From: Promethearchaeota archaeon
Lineage (GTDB): Archaea > Asgardarchaeota > Lokiarchaeia > Sigynarchaeales > SOKP01
Direction: 5' to 3'
Assembly: GCA_004524515.1 (NCBI GenBank)
Contig: SDNV01000015.1
Location: 1-31,782 of the forward strand
Length of the DNA: 31,782 nt
Shown here: positions 8,965-16,297 of the stretch, piece by piece
How positions within the stretch are numbered: the stretch's first letter is position 1
Layout: each line of letters begins with the position of its first letter
Notes under the pieces: model-generated
Seen by the model: only the letters and a program-made list of their open reading frames with translations
The model's database searches: none
Told to the model about the DNA's origin: nothing
Program-made: the position numbers and the translations under genes

Positions 8965-10149
8965 GTGTTTAAAACGGATTGTAGGGAAAGAGTTCTTACT
9001 GCTTTAAATTTAGAGGAACCGGATCGTGTACCTTGTCATACAATTTATATCGATGCCAATAATGTGGACAAGATCCTTGGAAAACCTCAATTAACTGATT
9101 TTGATACAGTAGAACAGATAAAGCGGGATAATCCTGATGGATGGGCAGAAGAATTAAGTAATTTAATAGAAAGTGTAGAATCTTCAGTTTTTGCTAGATG
9201 CGTTGAAGCTGCTGTTGAATTAGGGCTTGATTGTATGCAAGTAGGGATCATACCCCTATACTTTGTTGAGATCCCGGGTGATGACAGACTTTTAATGAAG
9301 GATATATTCGGTCGAATCTGGGAGGCTAAAAATAATGAAGGTAATTTCAATCCCTATTATTTATATGGAACTATGAACACTCCAGAGAAATGGGAAGACA
9401 CAAAAGAACAAATTGAAGGTCCTCTGACAGATAAATATAAAAAATTTGTTAGAAAATTTTATAGACGAGCTATTAAAAAAAATAAGGATAAAATTTTTGT
9501 CGCAGTTACGAATGATTTAGCAGGAATATTCGAAAGTTCTTCCCAAGGAATGGGAATGACGTATTATTCAAAAATGGTAAATAAAAATCCCAACTTTATT
9601 AAAGAAGTTCACGAAGTATATGCACATTTTACCAGAGATCTTTATATGAGTTATATGGATGAAGGAGCTGAGCTTTTTGTTGAGTCTGGAGATTTAGCTT
9701 ATCATACTGGTCCAATGATGAGTCCTAAAAGGTTTAATGAATTATTATTGCCCGCCTATAAAATTATTACTGATGCTGTACATGAGAGGGGGGGTAAAAT
9801 AGTTCTTCATACTGATGGACATGTTACTCCTTTATTAGACTTTGTAGTAAATTGTGGATTTGATGGATTACAAAGTCTCGAGCCTACTGCTGGAGTCGAT
9901 TTGGCCTATGTTAAAAAAAAAGTTGGGGACAAAATCTGCCTGATGGGTAATATAGATGTTTCCCATATTTTAGTTGATGCTACAAAAGATGAAGTTTTTG
10001 ATGCGGTAAAGTATGCCATAAAAACAGGAGGTCCTGGTGGAGGTTTTGTAGTTTCAGCAGCTAATATGCATCCTGGAGTAAGTGTTGAAAATCTAAGATG
10101 GATGGTAGAAGCTACCCGAGAATTCGGAACATATCCTATTAATCTCTAA
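8965..10149 (+). CDS. UroD-superfamily protein, last gene of methyl-transfer cluster
   Basis: A 394-residue UroD-superfamily protein. The GTG at 8965 is taken as the start because it places the family opening, C-R-E-R-V-L-T-A-L followed by P-D-R-V-P, at the usual distance; no in-frame ATG lies nearby upstream. The motif equivalent to the zinc His-x-Cys is H282-T-D284, with H286 close by, and the third position has N-M-H (367-369). The candidate ligands are therefore His/Asp where MtaA/MtbA use Cys. D-L-A-Y-H-T-G-P (243-250) and G-F-D-G (298-301) with E-P-T link it to the protein at 3430-4599. T-rich sequence at 8921-8954 precedes it, so it may be partly uncoupled from the genes upstream. It is not HemE. 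The substrate is unknown. Confidence 0.8.
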   Translation: MFKTDCRERVLTALNLEEPDRVPCHTIYIDANNVDKILGKPQLTDFDTVEQIKRDNPDGWAEELSNLIESVESSVFARCVEAAVELGLDCMQVGIIPLYFVEIPGDDRLLMKDIFGRIWEAKNNEGNFNPYYLYGTMNTPEKWEDTKEQIEGPLTDKYKKFVRKFYRRAIKKNKDKIFVAVTNDLAGIFESSSQGMGMTYYSKMVNKNPNFIKEVHEVYAHFTRDLYMSYMDEGAELFVESGDLAYHTGPMMSPKRFNELLLPAYKIITDAVHERGGKIVLHTDGHVTPLLDFVVNCGFDGLQSLEPTAGVDLAYVKKKVGDKICLMGNIDVSHILVDATKDEVFDAVKYAIKTGGPGGGFVVSAANMHPGVSVENLRWMVEATREFGTYPINL

Positions 10150-10161
10150 ATTTTATAACTA

Positions 10162-10184
10162 TTTTTTTTAGTTTTTATTTTTTA
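10162..10184 (+). terminator. T-rich tract after methyl-transfer cluster
   Basis: An 8-T run (10162-10169) is followed by further T5/T6 runs within 35 nt of the cluster's last stop codon. Such tracts act as archaeal intrinsic terminators. In a genome this AT-rich the assignment is moderate at best. Confidence 0.4.
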
Positions 10185-10306
10185 AACAAATTGTTCTTCA
10201 TCTTTTAATCTCAAATCTTTTAATTTTATAATCGTAAATTTATCGAATTTAACGATTTATAGCCTAAATTCACAAAATTTTTATGGTTTCGTATATTTTT
10301 TTATTC

Positions 10307-10314
10307 AATTTATA
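10307..10314 (+). promoter_or_regulatory. Candidate TATA box of the EF-2 gene
   Basis: TTTATAC lies about 30-36 nt before the EF-2 ATG (10343), which would put transcription start about 8-12 nt before the start codon, a near-leaderless message. A weak palindrome (AATCGT at 10230-10235 and ACGATT at 10252-10257) lies further upstream. Assigned by position and consensus only. Confidence 0.35.
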
Positions 10315-10342
10315 CATAAGAATTTAATTAAAGTGAAACTAA

Positions 10343-12595
10343 ATGGTTAAAGTAAAAAATCCGGAGACTATAGCAAAATTAGTCACTGAAGGCTCTTATG
10401 AAAAGAAGCGGATATTTTCAATTACTGCACATATAGACCATGGAAAGACTACCGCAACTGATTATCTATTAAGACGTGCGGGTCTTATGAGACCTGAAGA
10501 TGCTGGACAATTACAAATGACAGATTCAGATGATGAAGAACAGGAAAGAGGAATTACAATCTTTACTTCAGTAGTATTATTAGCTTTTAACGATCCTAGA
10601 AAACCCGATGACAATGAACCATATATATTTCAATTGAATGATACTCCCGGACATATTTCATTTACAGGGGAGGTTTCTCGAGCTTTAAGAGGATCTGATG
10701 GAGCAATTATATTAGTTGATGCTTTAGAGGGTATAATGACACAGACCGAAACAAACATTAGGCTTGCTGTTGGAGAGGAGCTCTGTAAACCCGTATTGTT
10801 TATAAACAAAGTAGATAGATTAATCAGCGAACTTAAATTGAGTCCCAAGGACACTTATGCAAAGATTGATGAAATAACTACTCAAGTAAACAATTTAATT
10901 AAAAAAGTTCGACCAGAAGATTCTGATTGGGGCGTTGATTTCGCTAAGAATAGCGTTGCAGTCGGATCCGCAAAACATGGTTGGGGATTTACCTATGAAA
11001 TTTTGAAAGAGAAAGGCTTCACTCCTATAACGGTTTTTGAAAAATATAATGAAGGAGATATTCAATGGCTTCGTGAAAATCTACCACTTGATGAACCAAT
11101 GCTTAGAATGGTTGTCGATCACTTGCCAAATCCTGTTGAGGCTTCAAAATATAGAATTCCTCGTCTATGGTCTGGAGATATCAATTCTGAACTTGGTCAA
11201 GCATTAGTAAAAAGTGATCCAAAGGGGCCCCTCTATGGAATGATCACTAAACTGTTCTTAGATCCTAAGAGAAACTATCAGGCCACCCTTATTGGTCGAG
11301 TATTTTCTGGAACTTTTGATCAGACTGACTCGATTTATTTGGTAGGAAGTAGATCTACTAGTCGCATAAAAAGATTAGGAGTTATGGAAATTACAGATAT
11401 CCTTGATATTCCTAGGATCCCTGCTGGGAATCTCTTTGCTCTTTATGGATTTATTTGTCCCTCCGGTGAAACCTTTATTCATTCTCAAGCACTTCCCAAA
11501 GAAAAAGAAGATATTTCTAAAATACCAACTTTCGAAAAAATTCATTATGCTTGTAAAGCAGTAGTCTCAAGAAGTATAAAACCAAAAGATCCCCATGACC
11601 TCGCAAAATTAGGTGATGTGGTTGGAAAATGGCTGCAAGCAGACCCAACTGCCGAATTTAGATTGAATAAAGAATCAATGGAGTATATATTAAGTGGAAT
11701 TGATCCCTTACAAATTGAAATCTTGACAAAAAGAATTAATAATCAAGTAAAAATTGAAATTGGCGAACCGATCATTGTTTATCGTGAAAAAATAAGTAAG
11801 AAAAGTAAAGATTTTCATACCAAATCCACAAACACTCATAATCGTATATTATTACATGTTGAACCTTTAGATGAAAAAACTGAAGAACTATTAGATGAGG
11901 GTGCGATTACTGATTTACAAGACGAAAAGGAAAGAGCTAAAATTTTAAGAGAAGAAGCTGGCTGGGATACTAAAGAAGCAAGAAGAATTGTGGATATTTA
12001 TAAAGGTAATTTATTAGTAAATAGTACATCGGGGTTACAACGATTTGATAGGATCAAAAATGATCTTATTAGTGCGTTTAGGAATTGGGTTGAGGAGAGT
12101 ATAATAGCTAAGGAACCTGCCATGGGTATAAAAGCTGTATTCACTGATTTAGTTATTCATGAAGATCCTCGACACACAACTTACGCCCAGACAGCTAGTA
12201 TGACCTATTCTGCGTTAGCATTATCAATGCTGGATGCAAGTCCTCATTTATTTGAACCAGTTCAAAGAATTGATGTAAAAACACCTCAAGGAACCGAGGG
12301 AGGAGTAACTGCTATAATTAATAAACACCGTGGACGAATAAACAACGTTATCCCAGAGGGTGAGTATGTAAGAGTACAGGGTCAAATCCCTGCTGCTGAA
12401 ATAATAGGGATTGCAGATGAGATAAGAAGTTCCACGCAAGGTAGAGCCTTTTTCGGTTATGAATTTAAGGGTTTTGAGAAAGTACCCCCCTCAATAGAAG
12501 AAGATGTAATATTAGATATCCGAAAAAGAAAAGATATGCCACTTGAAATGCCGAACACTAAGAGCTGGGAGCGATTTATCTACAAACGGACCTAA
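10343..12595 (+). CDS. Elongation factor 2 family protein, divergent (aEF-2 paralogue type)
   Basis: An intact EF-2 family translational GTPase (750 residues; archaeal EF-2 is about 730). G1 is AHIDHGKT (29-36), R-G-I-T is at 69-72, G3 is DTPGH (100-104) and G4 is NKVD (155-158), so GTP binding looks intact. However, positions normally almost invariant have changed. The V-D-F after DTPGH is I-S-F. Domain IV loop 1 reads K-S-T-N-T-H-N-R (494-501) where the usual form is K-S-P-N-K-H-N-R. The diphthamide loop keeps the target His (H611, in D-P-R-H-T-T-Y-A-Q) but has lost the following R-G. Asgard archaea are known to carry such EF-2 paralogues, and many lack diphthamide genes. Whether a canonical EF-2 exists elsewhere in this genome cannot be seen. 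Confidence 0.9.
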   Translation: MVKVKNPETIAKLVTEGSYEKKRIFSITAHIDHGKTTATDYLLRRAGLMRPEDAGQLQMTDSDDEEQERGITIFTSVVLLAFNDPRKPDDNEPYIFQLNDTPGHISFTGEVSRALRGSDGAIILVDALEGIMTQTETNIRLAVGEELCKPVLFINKVDRLISELKLSPKDTYAKIDEITTQVNNLIKKVRPEDSDWGVDFAKNSVAVGSAKHGWGFTYEILKEKGFTPITVFEKYNEGDIQWLRENLPLDEPMLRMVVDHLPNPVEASKYRIPRLWSGDINSELGQALVKSDPKGPLYGMITKLFLDPKRNYQATLIGRVFSGTFDQTDSIYLVGSRSTSRIKRLGVMEITDILDIPRIPAGNLFALYGFICPSGETFIHSQALPKEKEDISKIPTFEKIHYACKAVVSRSIKPKDPHDLAKLGDVVGKWLQADPTAEFRLNKESMEYILSGIDPLQIEILTKRINNQVKIEIGEPIIVYREKISKKSKDFHTKSTNTHNRILLHVEPLDEKTEELLDEGAITDLQDEKERAKILREEAGWDTKEARRIVDIYKGNLLVNSTSGLQRFDRIKNDLISAFRNWVEESIIAKEPAMGIKAVFTDLVIHEDPRHTTYAQTASMTYSALALSMLDASPHLFEPVQRIDVKTPQGTEGGVTAIINKHRGRINNVIPEGEYVRVQGQIPAAEIIGIADEIRSSTQGRAFFGYEFKGFEKVPPSIEEDVILDIRKRKDMPLEMPNTKSWERFIYKRT

Positions 12596-12600
12596 ATCGT

Positions 12601-12632
12601 TTATAATTTTTATTTTTTGTTTAAAATTTTTT
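12601..12632 (+). terminator. T-rich tract after EF-2
   Basis: Repeated T4-T6 runs begin 6 nt after the EF-2 stop codon, consistent with an archaeal T-tract terminator. No hairpin is seen. Confidence 0.35.
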
Positions 12633-12689
12633 CTAACTTAAAAATTATATAAAACCATTTAAGAATTCAATGGTTAAATTAATTTTAGG

Positions 12690-12762
12690 TGTACGAAACT
12701 TAAGATTTATAGTACTAAATTGATATTATTTATAATAGAAGAATTGAATTGTGTTTCGTACA
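12690..12762 (+). promoter_or_regulatory. Inverted repeat flanking the promoter of the acidic-protein gene
   Basis: TGTACGAAAC (12690-12699) and its exact reverse complement GTTTCGTACA (12753-12762) bracket a candidate TATA element (TTTATAATAG, 12729-12738) located about 45-54 nt before the ATG at 12783. The spacing between arms (53 nt) is too long for a simple hairpin but suits two operator half-sites around a promoter. The same GTTTCGTA core occurs once upstream of the EF-2 gene (10286-10293). Confidence 0.35.
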
Positions 12763-12782
12763 ATTAAACTATTAAAATTGTT

Positions 12783-13673
12783 ATGAGTGAAAATCAAAAG
12801 GAAGAAGTAGAGGAAGAATCTGATAATGATTTAGAAACTTATCTAAGAGAGATGGAAGAACTTGGAGCTGACTTTTCGGATTTAGATGATTTGGATTTAG
12901 AGGAAATACAGGATATGCAAGATGCAATTGCTAAAGTAAAGGAGCAAGAGGCTTCAATGGACATTGAATCACCCATTACCCAATCAGAGAGTAAGGATCT
13001 TGAGGGTTCTGAAATTAAAACGGAAATTGCAGAAGAAACCGAATATTTACAACAAAAGGAGGCATTAATTGAAGACTTTTCAGATATGGAGCAGATAGAT
13101 TTTGATGAGTTAAGAGAAATGAAAGAAGCTATTGAATCGGTGAAACAAGAAGATTTAACCTCTTCCTCTGATCTAAAGAGTGAGACTACAACTCCTCAAG
13201 GAATTTCGATAGAATTAGAAGAAAAGATAAGACAAGAGTTATTAAAGAAAAAGGAGAAAAAAGAAGAGGAAGTAATAACTCCTGAAAAATTCTTAGATTA
13301 TATTAAAAATAAACGGGAAAAAATATGGTATCACGCTTTATACTATTTGGTGTTCAATGTAGAGGATCATATATCTACTAAATCGCTTTTATATGATGTT
13401 CTAAAGGAGGTAACAAGTAAGAGTGCGATTGATCCGATTCCAGAACACCAATTTTATTTTGGATTAGGGTATATTCTTAGATTAATCCTGAACGATAAGA
13501 AAATAATTCGTTACATGAGTGGCGGAAAATTTAAAGTAAATATAAATGTAAATGCATTAAAGGAAATTTTAAAACATGCTGGAGAACCAATAAGTACGAG
13601 ACCAGTAATAAAAGAAGAAGTTAAAAAAAAAATGTTTACTGATTTTCTTAAAGATGATTTTTCTGATATTTAA
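12783..13673 (+). CDS. Acidic protein with internal repeat and helical C-terminal domain
   Basis: A 296-residue protein I do not recognise. The N-terminal half is very acidic and holds two copies of a 27-residue unit beginning D-F-S-D (30-56 and 98-124; 11 identities and mostly conservative changes). A third D-F-S-D closes the protein (292-295). A charged linker rich in Lys/Glu (145-165) leads to a helical domain at about 166-265 that looks like a winged-helix or similar small fold (helices around 183-210 and 225-240, then a short K-F-K-V-N strand). There is no signal peptide or membrane segment, so it is presumably cytosolic. The acidic repeats could be peptide-like docking motifs. It precedes the EngB-like gene by 24 nt, so the two are probably co-transcribed. 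Confidence 0.75.
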   Translation: MSENQKEEVEEESDNDLETYLREMEELGADFSDLDDLDLEEIQDMQDAIAKVKEQEASMDIESPITQSESKDLEGSEIKTEIAEETEYLQQKEALIEDFSDMEQIDFDELREMKEAIESVKQEDLTSSSDLKSETTTPQGISIELEEKIRQELLKKKEKKEEEVITPEKFLDYIKNKREKIWYHALYYLVFNVEDHISTKSLLYDVLKEVTSKSAIDPIPEHQFYFGLGYILRLILNDKKIIRYMSGGKFKVNINVNALKEILKHAGEPISTRPVIKEEVKKKMFTDFLKDDFSDI

Positions 13674-13697
13674 CGCAATTATATAGGAAATCCAAAA

Positions 13698-14330
13698 ATG
13701 AAAAATAAACCCTCACTTTTAATAATAGGAAATTCTAATGTTGGTAAAAGTTCTATAACTAGACTATTGTTACCAAATCCAAAATTATTTAAAGGCAAAA
13801 CTGGAAAATCCCCAGGGAGTACGTTATTAATAAAACCTATTGATCAACCTAAATTACCGTATAAAATTGTAGATTTACCAGGTTTTGGATATATGAAACG
13901 CTCTAGCCGCAGAAGAGAAGATCATATCAAGAACCAAATAGTTATCCATATAGAAAAGAACCATGATAACTACTTTTTAGGTTTAGTAGTCATAAATATT
14001 CTTAGAATCGAGGATGAGATCGAGAAATATTTTAATATAAATAAAGAAACTATTCCGTTAAGTTTTGAATTAATAAAATTCTTGAAAGACCTTGAAATAC
14101 CTATTTTAGTTATTATTAATAAAATAGACAAGCTTTCAAATTTCGATAAAAATAAAGCTATAGATTCCTTTATTGAATCTGCAAGTGAATTTGGCTTAAA
14201 AATGGTTCATTTAGAAAGTTATAAAAGGAACATTGATGATAAGGTCCCTTATTTAGTCTTTTCAGCATTAAAAAAAACTAACTTAAATATTTTAAAACAA
14301 ATTATTCATAGATCTCTGCAGAATACGTAA
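13698..14330 (+). CDS. EngB/YihA-like GTPase
   Basis: A TRAFAC GTPase of the EngB (YihA) family; bacterial members assist large-subunit ribosome assembly, and the archaeal role is less clear. The 210 residues form one GTPase domain. G1 is GNSNVGKS (11-18), G3 is D-L-P-G-F-G-Y (59-65; the G-F-G-Y extension is diagnostic for EngB), G4 is NKID (141-144), and G5 is probably S-A-L-K (194-197). Switch I contains T-G-K-S-P-G-S-T (35-42). A-G-G-A-A-A sits 9-14 nt before the ATG, a plausible Shine-Dalgarno remnant. It follows the acidic-repeat gene by 24 nt and precedes ApgM by 77 nt on the same strand. Confidence 0.87.
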   Translation: MKNKPSLLIIGNSNVGKSSITRLLLPNPKLFKGKTGKSPGSTLLIKPIDQPKLPYKIVDLPGFGYMKRSSRRREDHIKNQIVIHIEKNHDNYFLGLVVINILRIEDEIEKYFNINKETIPLSFELIKFLKDLEIPILVIINKIDKLSNFDKNKAIDSFIESASEFGLKMVHLESYKRNIDDKVPYLVFSALKKTNLNILKQIIHRSLQNT

Positions 14331-14407
14331 AAATTTACCAAATGTCTATAGAAAAAATTTTTAGAATATTAGTAATTATTACTTACTAAAATTATTCGGT
14401 TAAGCAT

Positions 14408-15634
14408 ATGAAATATGTTATTTTAGTTTGCGACGGTGCGGCAGATTGGCCAATTGAAATTTTGGGCAATAAAACGATTTTCGAGGCAGCAGATACGCCT
14501 TCAATGGATTGGATAGCCCAAAACGGTCAAATGGGAATGTTAAGAACAATTCCTAATGCAATGCATCCTGGTAGTGAAGTAGCCAATATGAGTATTATGG
14601 GATATCGACCTGAAAAAAATCTTACCGGGCGGGGACCATTAGAAGCATTAAGTGCAAATGTTCCTTTAAATGAAACAGATTTAGCCTTCAGATGTAATCT
14701 TATAACAATAGAAAATGATTTAATAAACGACTACTCTTCTGGACATATTTCAACTGAAGAATCTAGAGTTTTAATTAAGCAACTCCAATCCAAGTTGAAA
14801 GATAGGGGTGTGGATTTCTTTCCGGGGGTACAATATCGTCATATTCTGCGGCTTAATGGGAAGAAATTCTCGGAGAATATCATTTTAACTCCTCCTCATG
14901 ATCAACTTGACAAACCATATAAGGATTATTTAGCTAAACCAAACTTTTCTAATGACAAAAAAGCAAGAATGACAGCAGATTTTATAAATGGTTTAATTAA
15001 AAGAAGCCATATTCCGCTTATAGACCATGAAGTTAATAAAAACCGCGCAAGAAATGGTCTAAAAATGGCTACTCATATTTGGCCATGGGGAGGTGGCAAA
15101 ATACCTAATATTGAACCATTTCAAAAAAAATTTGGTTTAAATGGTTCTGTTATTTCTGCTGTTGATCTAATATTTGGTCTTGGTATTGCCGCGGGACTCG
15201 AGCCGATTCGTGTTGAAGGAGCCACAGGGTTACCTGACACTAATTTTGAGGGAAAAGTTTCAGCAGCTTTCAACGAATTAAAGAAAAAAGATTTTGTATA
15301 CTTACATGTAGAGGCAACGGATGAAATGGCACATACTGGTGACCCATACAAAAAAATTGATGCTTTAGAAAAATTTGATCGATTTATTGTGAAACCGGTT
15401 ATCACCGCAGAAGAAAAATTCAATAATGAACTGGTTATTGCCCTATTGCCAGATCATCCCACTCCCTGTAAAATTCGAACTCATTCCGATGATCCCGTTC
15501 CATTTGCCATATATAATCCCCTTAAAAAAGGCAAATTTACCTCACCCCGTACATTTTCTGAGAACTATGGTAAGGAAGGTGAGTATGGACTAATTGAAAA
15601 TGGAGAAGAATTTATTCGACTTCTTCTTAGTTAA
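14408..15634 (+). CDS. apgM: Cofactor-independent phosphoglycerate mutase, archaeal type
   Basis: Interconverts 3- and 2-phosphoglycerate in glycolysis/gluconeogenesis using two metal ions and a phosphoserine intermediate. The length (408 residues) is normal for ApgM. D9 in L-V-C-D-G-A is a metal ligand. The catalytic serine should be S56 in P-G-S-E-V-A-N (54-60), followed by S-I-M-G-Y. The metal-binding segments near the C-terminus are visible as T-D-E-M-A-H-T-G-D and L-P-D-H-P-T-P-C, followed by H-S-D-D-P-V-P. The alkaline-phosphatase-like core is uninterrupted. The stop codon directly abuts the stop codon of the convergent thrH gene, with no spacer. Confidence 0.95.
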   Translation: MKYVILVCDGAADWPIEILGNKTIFEAADTPSMDWIAQNGQMGMLRTIPNAMHPGSEVANMSIMGYRPEKNLTGRGPLEALSANVPLNETDLAFRCNLITIENDLINDYSSGHISTEESRVLIKQLQSKLKDRGVDFFPGVQYRHILRLNGKKFSENIILTPPHDQLDKPYKDYLAKPNFSNDKKARMTADFINGLIKRSHIPLIDHEVNKNRARNGLKMATHIWPWGGGKIPNIEPFQKKFGLNGSVISAVDLIFGLGIAAGLEPIRVEGATGLPDTNFEGKVSAAFNELKKKDFVYLHVEATDEMAHTGDPYKKIDALEKFDRFIVKPVITAEEKFNNELVIALLPDHPTPCKIRTHSDDPVPFAIYNPLKKGKFTSPRTFSENYGKEGEYGLIENGEEFIRLLLS

Positions 15635-16246
15635 CTATCTCTCTAATATCCCCATATGATTTGATAATAACTTTTTTAAATCAGAATATTCATTTACAAA
15701 CGGAAATTCTGGAAATTCTTTAATTACGTTTTCTGGTGGTCTAAAAAATACTCCATATTCTGCTTCTCTTAACATTTCAATATCGTTATAAGAATCTCCA
15801 ACAGCAATAATATTAAAGTTCATATTTTTAAATGTCTGTATTGCCCTTCTTTTCATATCTTTTATACGAAGATGATAGTCGATTATCATATCATTTTCAA
15901 TTTCGAGATGATGACAAAACGTTAAAGGATAGCCTAATTTCTTCATAAGTGGTCTAAGAAATTCCTTAAAGTTGTCCGTGATTATAGCAACTTGAGCCAC
16001 CGTTCGAATCCAACGCATAAACTTTTTTGCTCCCGGTAAAAGTTGCATCTGCCTAATAATATTTTGAATCTGTTTTATATTGATTCCATTCTCTTTAAGT
16101 AATTTAATCCGTCTTTTCATAAGTTTATCATAATCAGGTTCGTCCCTCGTTGTGAGTTTTAGTTCATCAATATCTGTAGCTTCTGCGATACTTATCCATA
16201 TTTCTGGTGTAAAAATTCCCTCAAGGTCAAAACAGACTATATACAT
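15635..16246 (-). CDS. thrH: ThrH-type HAD phosphatase (phosphoserine phosphatase/homoserine kinase family)
   Basis: The 203-residue HAD-superfamily protein matches the ThrH family closely along its length. It has the D-L-E-G motif I (D7-G10; ThrH has this form where most HADs have D-x-D), P-E-I-W-I (13-17), T-T-R-D-x-P-D-Y-D (31-39), motif II T89, a K around 128-131, and motif IV G-D-S-Y-N-D (149-154). P-E-N-V-I-x-E-F-P (170-178) is also ThrH-like. Characterised bacterial ThrH is a phosphoserine phosphatase that can also phosphorylate homoserine with phosphoserine as donor, so a role in serine/threonine metabolism is likely. The exact archaeal activity is inferred. It ends exactly at the ApgM stop and starts 51 nt after the Taw1 gene's end on the same strand, so the two may share a message. 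Confidence 0.87.
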   Translation of the reverse strand: MYIVCFDLEGIFTPEIWISIAEATDIDELKLTTRDEPDYDKLMKRRIKLLKENGINIKQIQNIIRQMQLLPGAKKFMRWIRTVAQVAIITDNFKEFLRPLMKKLGYPLTFCHHLEIENDMIIDYHLRIKDMKRRAIQTFKNMNFNIIAVGDSYNDIEMLREAEYGVFFRPPENVIKEFPEFPFVNEYSDLKKLLSNHMGILER

Positions 16247-16297
16247 GCTAATTAAAAAGGATAAATAAAGATAAATTTTTTGAATTTATAAAACACA

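Noticed and set aside
3430..10149. UroD-fold proteins as heme-pathway uroporphyrinogen decarboxylase (HemE)
   Set aside because: The HemE R-Q-A-G-R-Y signature is missing in all three, and two sit next to corrinoid proteins, so the methyltransferase branch fits better.
10343..12595. EF-2 copy as a pseudogene
   Set aside because: It is full length with no frameshift and intact GTPase motifs, so it is treated as a functional divergent protein.
16002..16010. GTTCGAATC, a tRNA T-loop-like sequence
   Set aside because: It lies inside the well-supported thrH gene and no acceptor, D or anticodon stems can be built around it.
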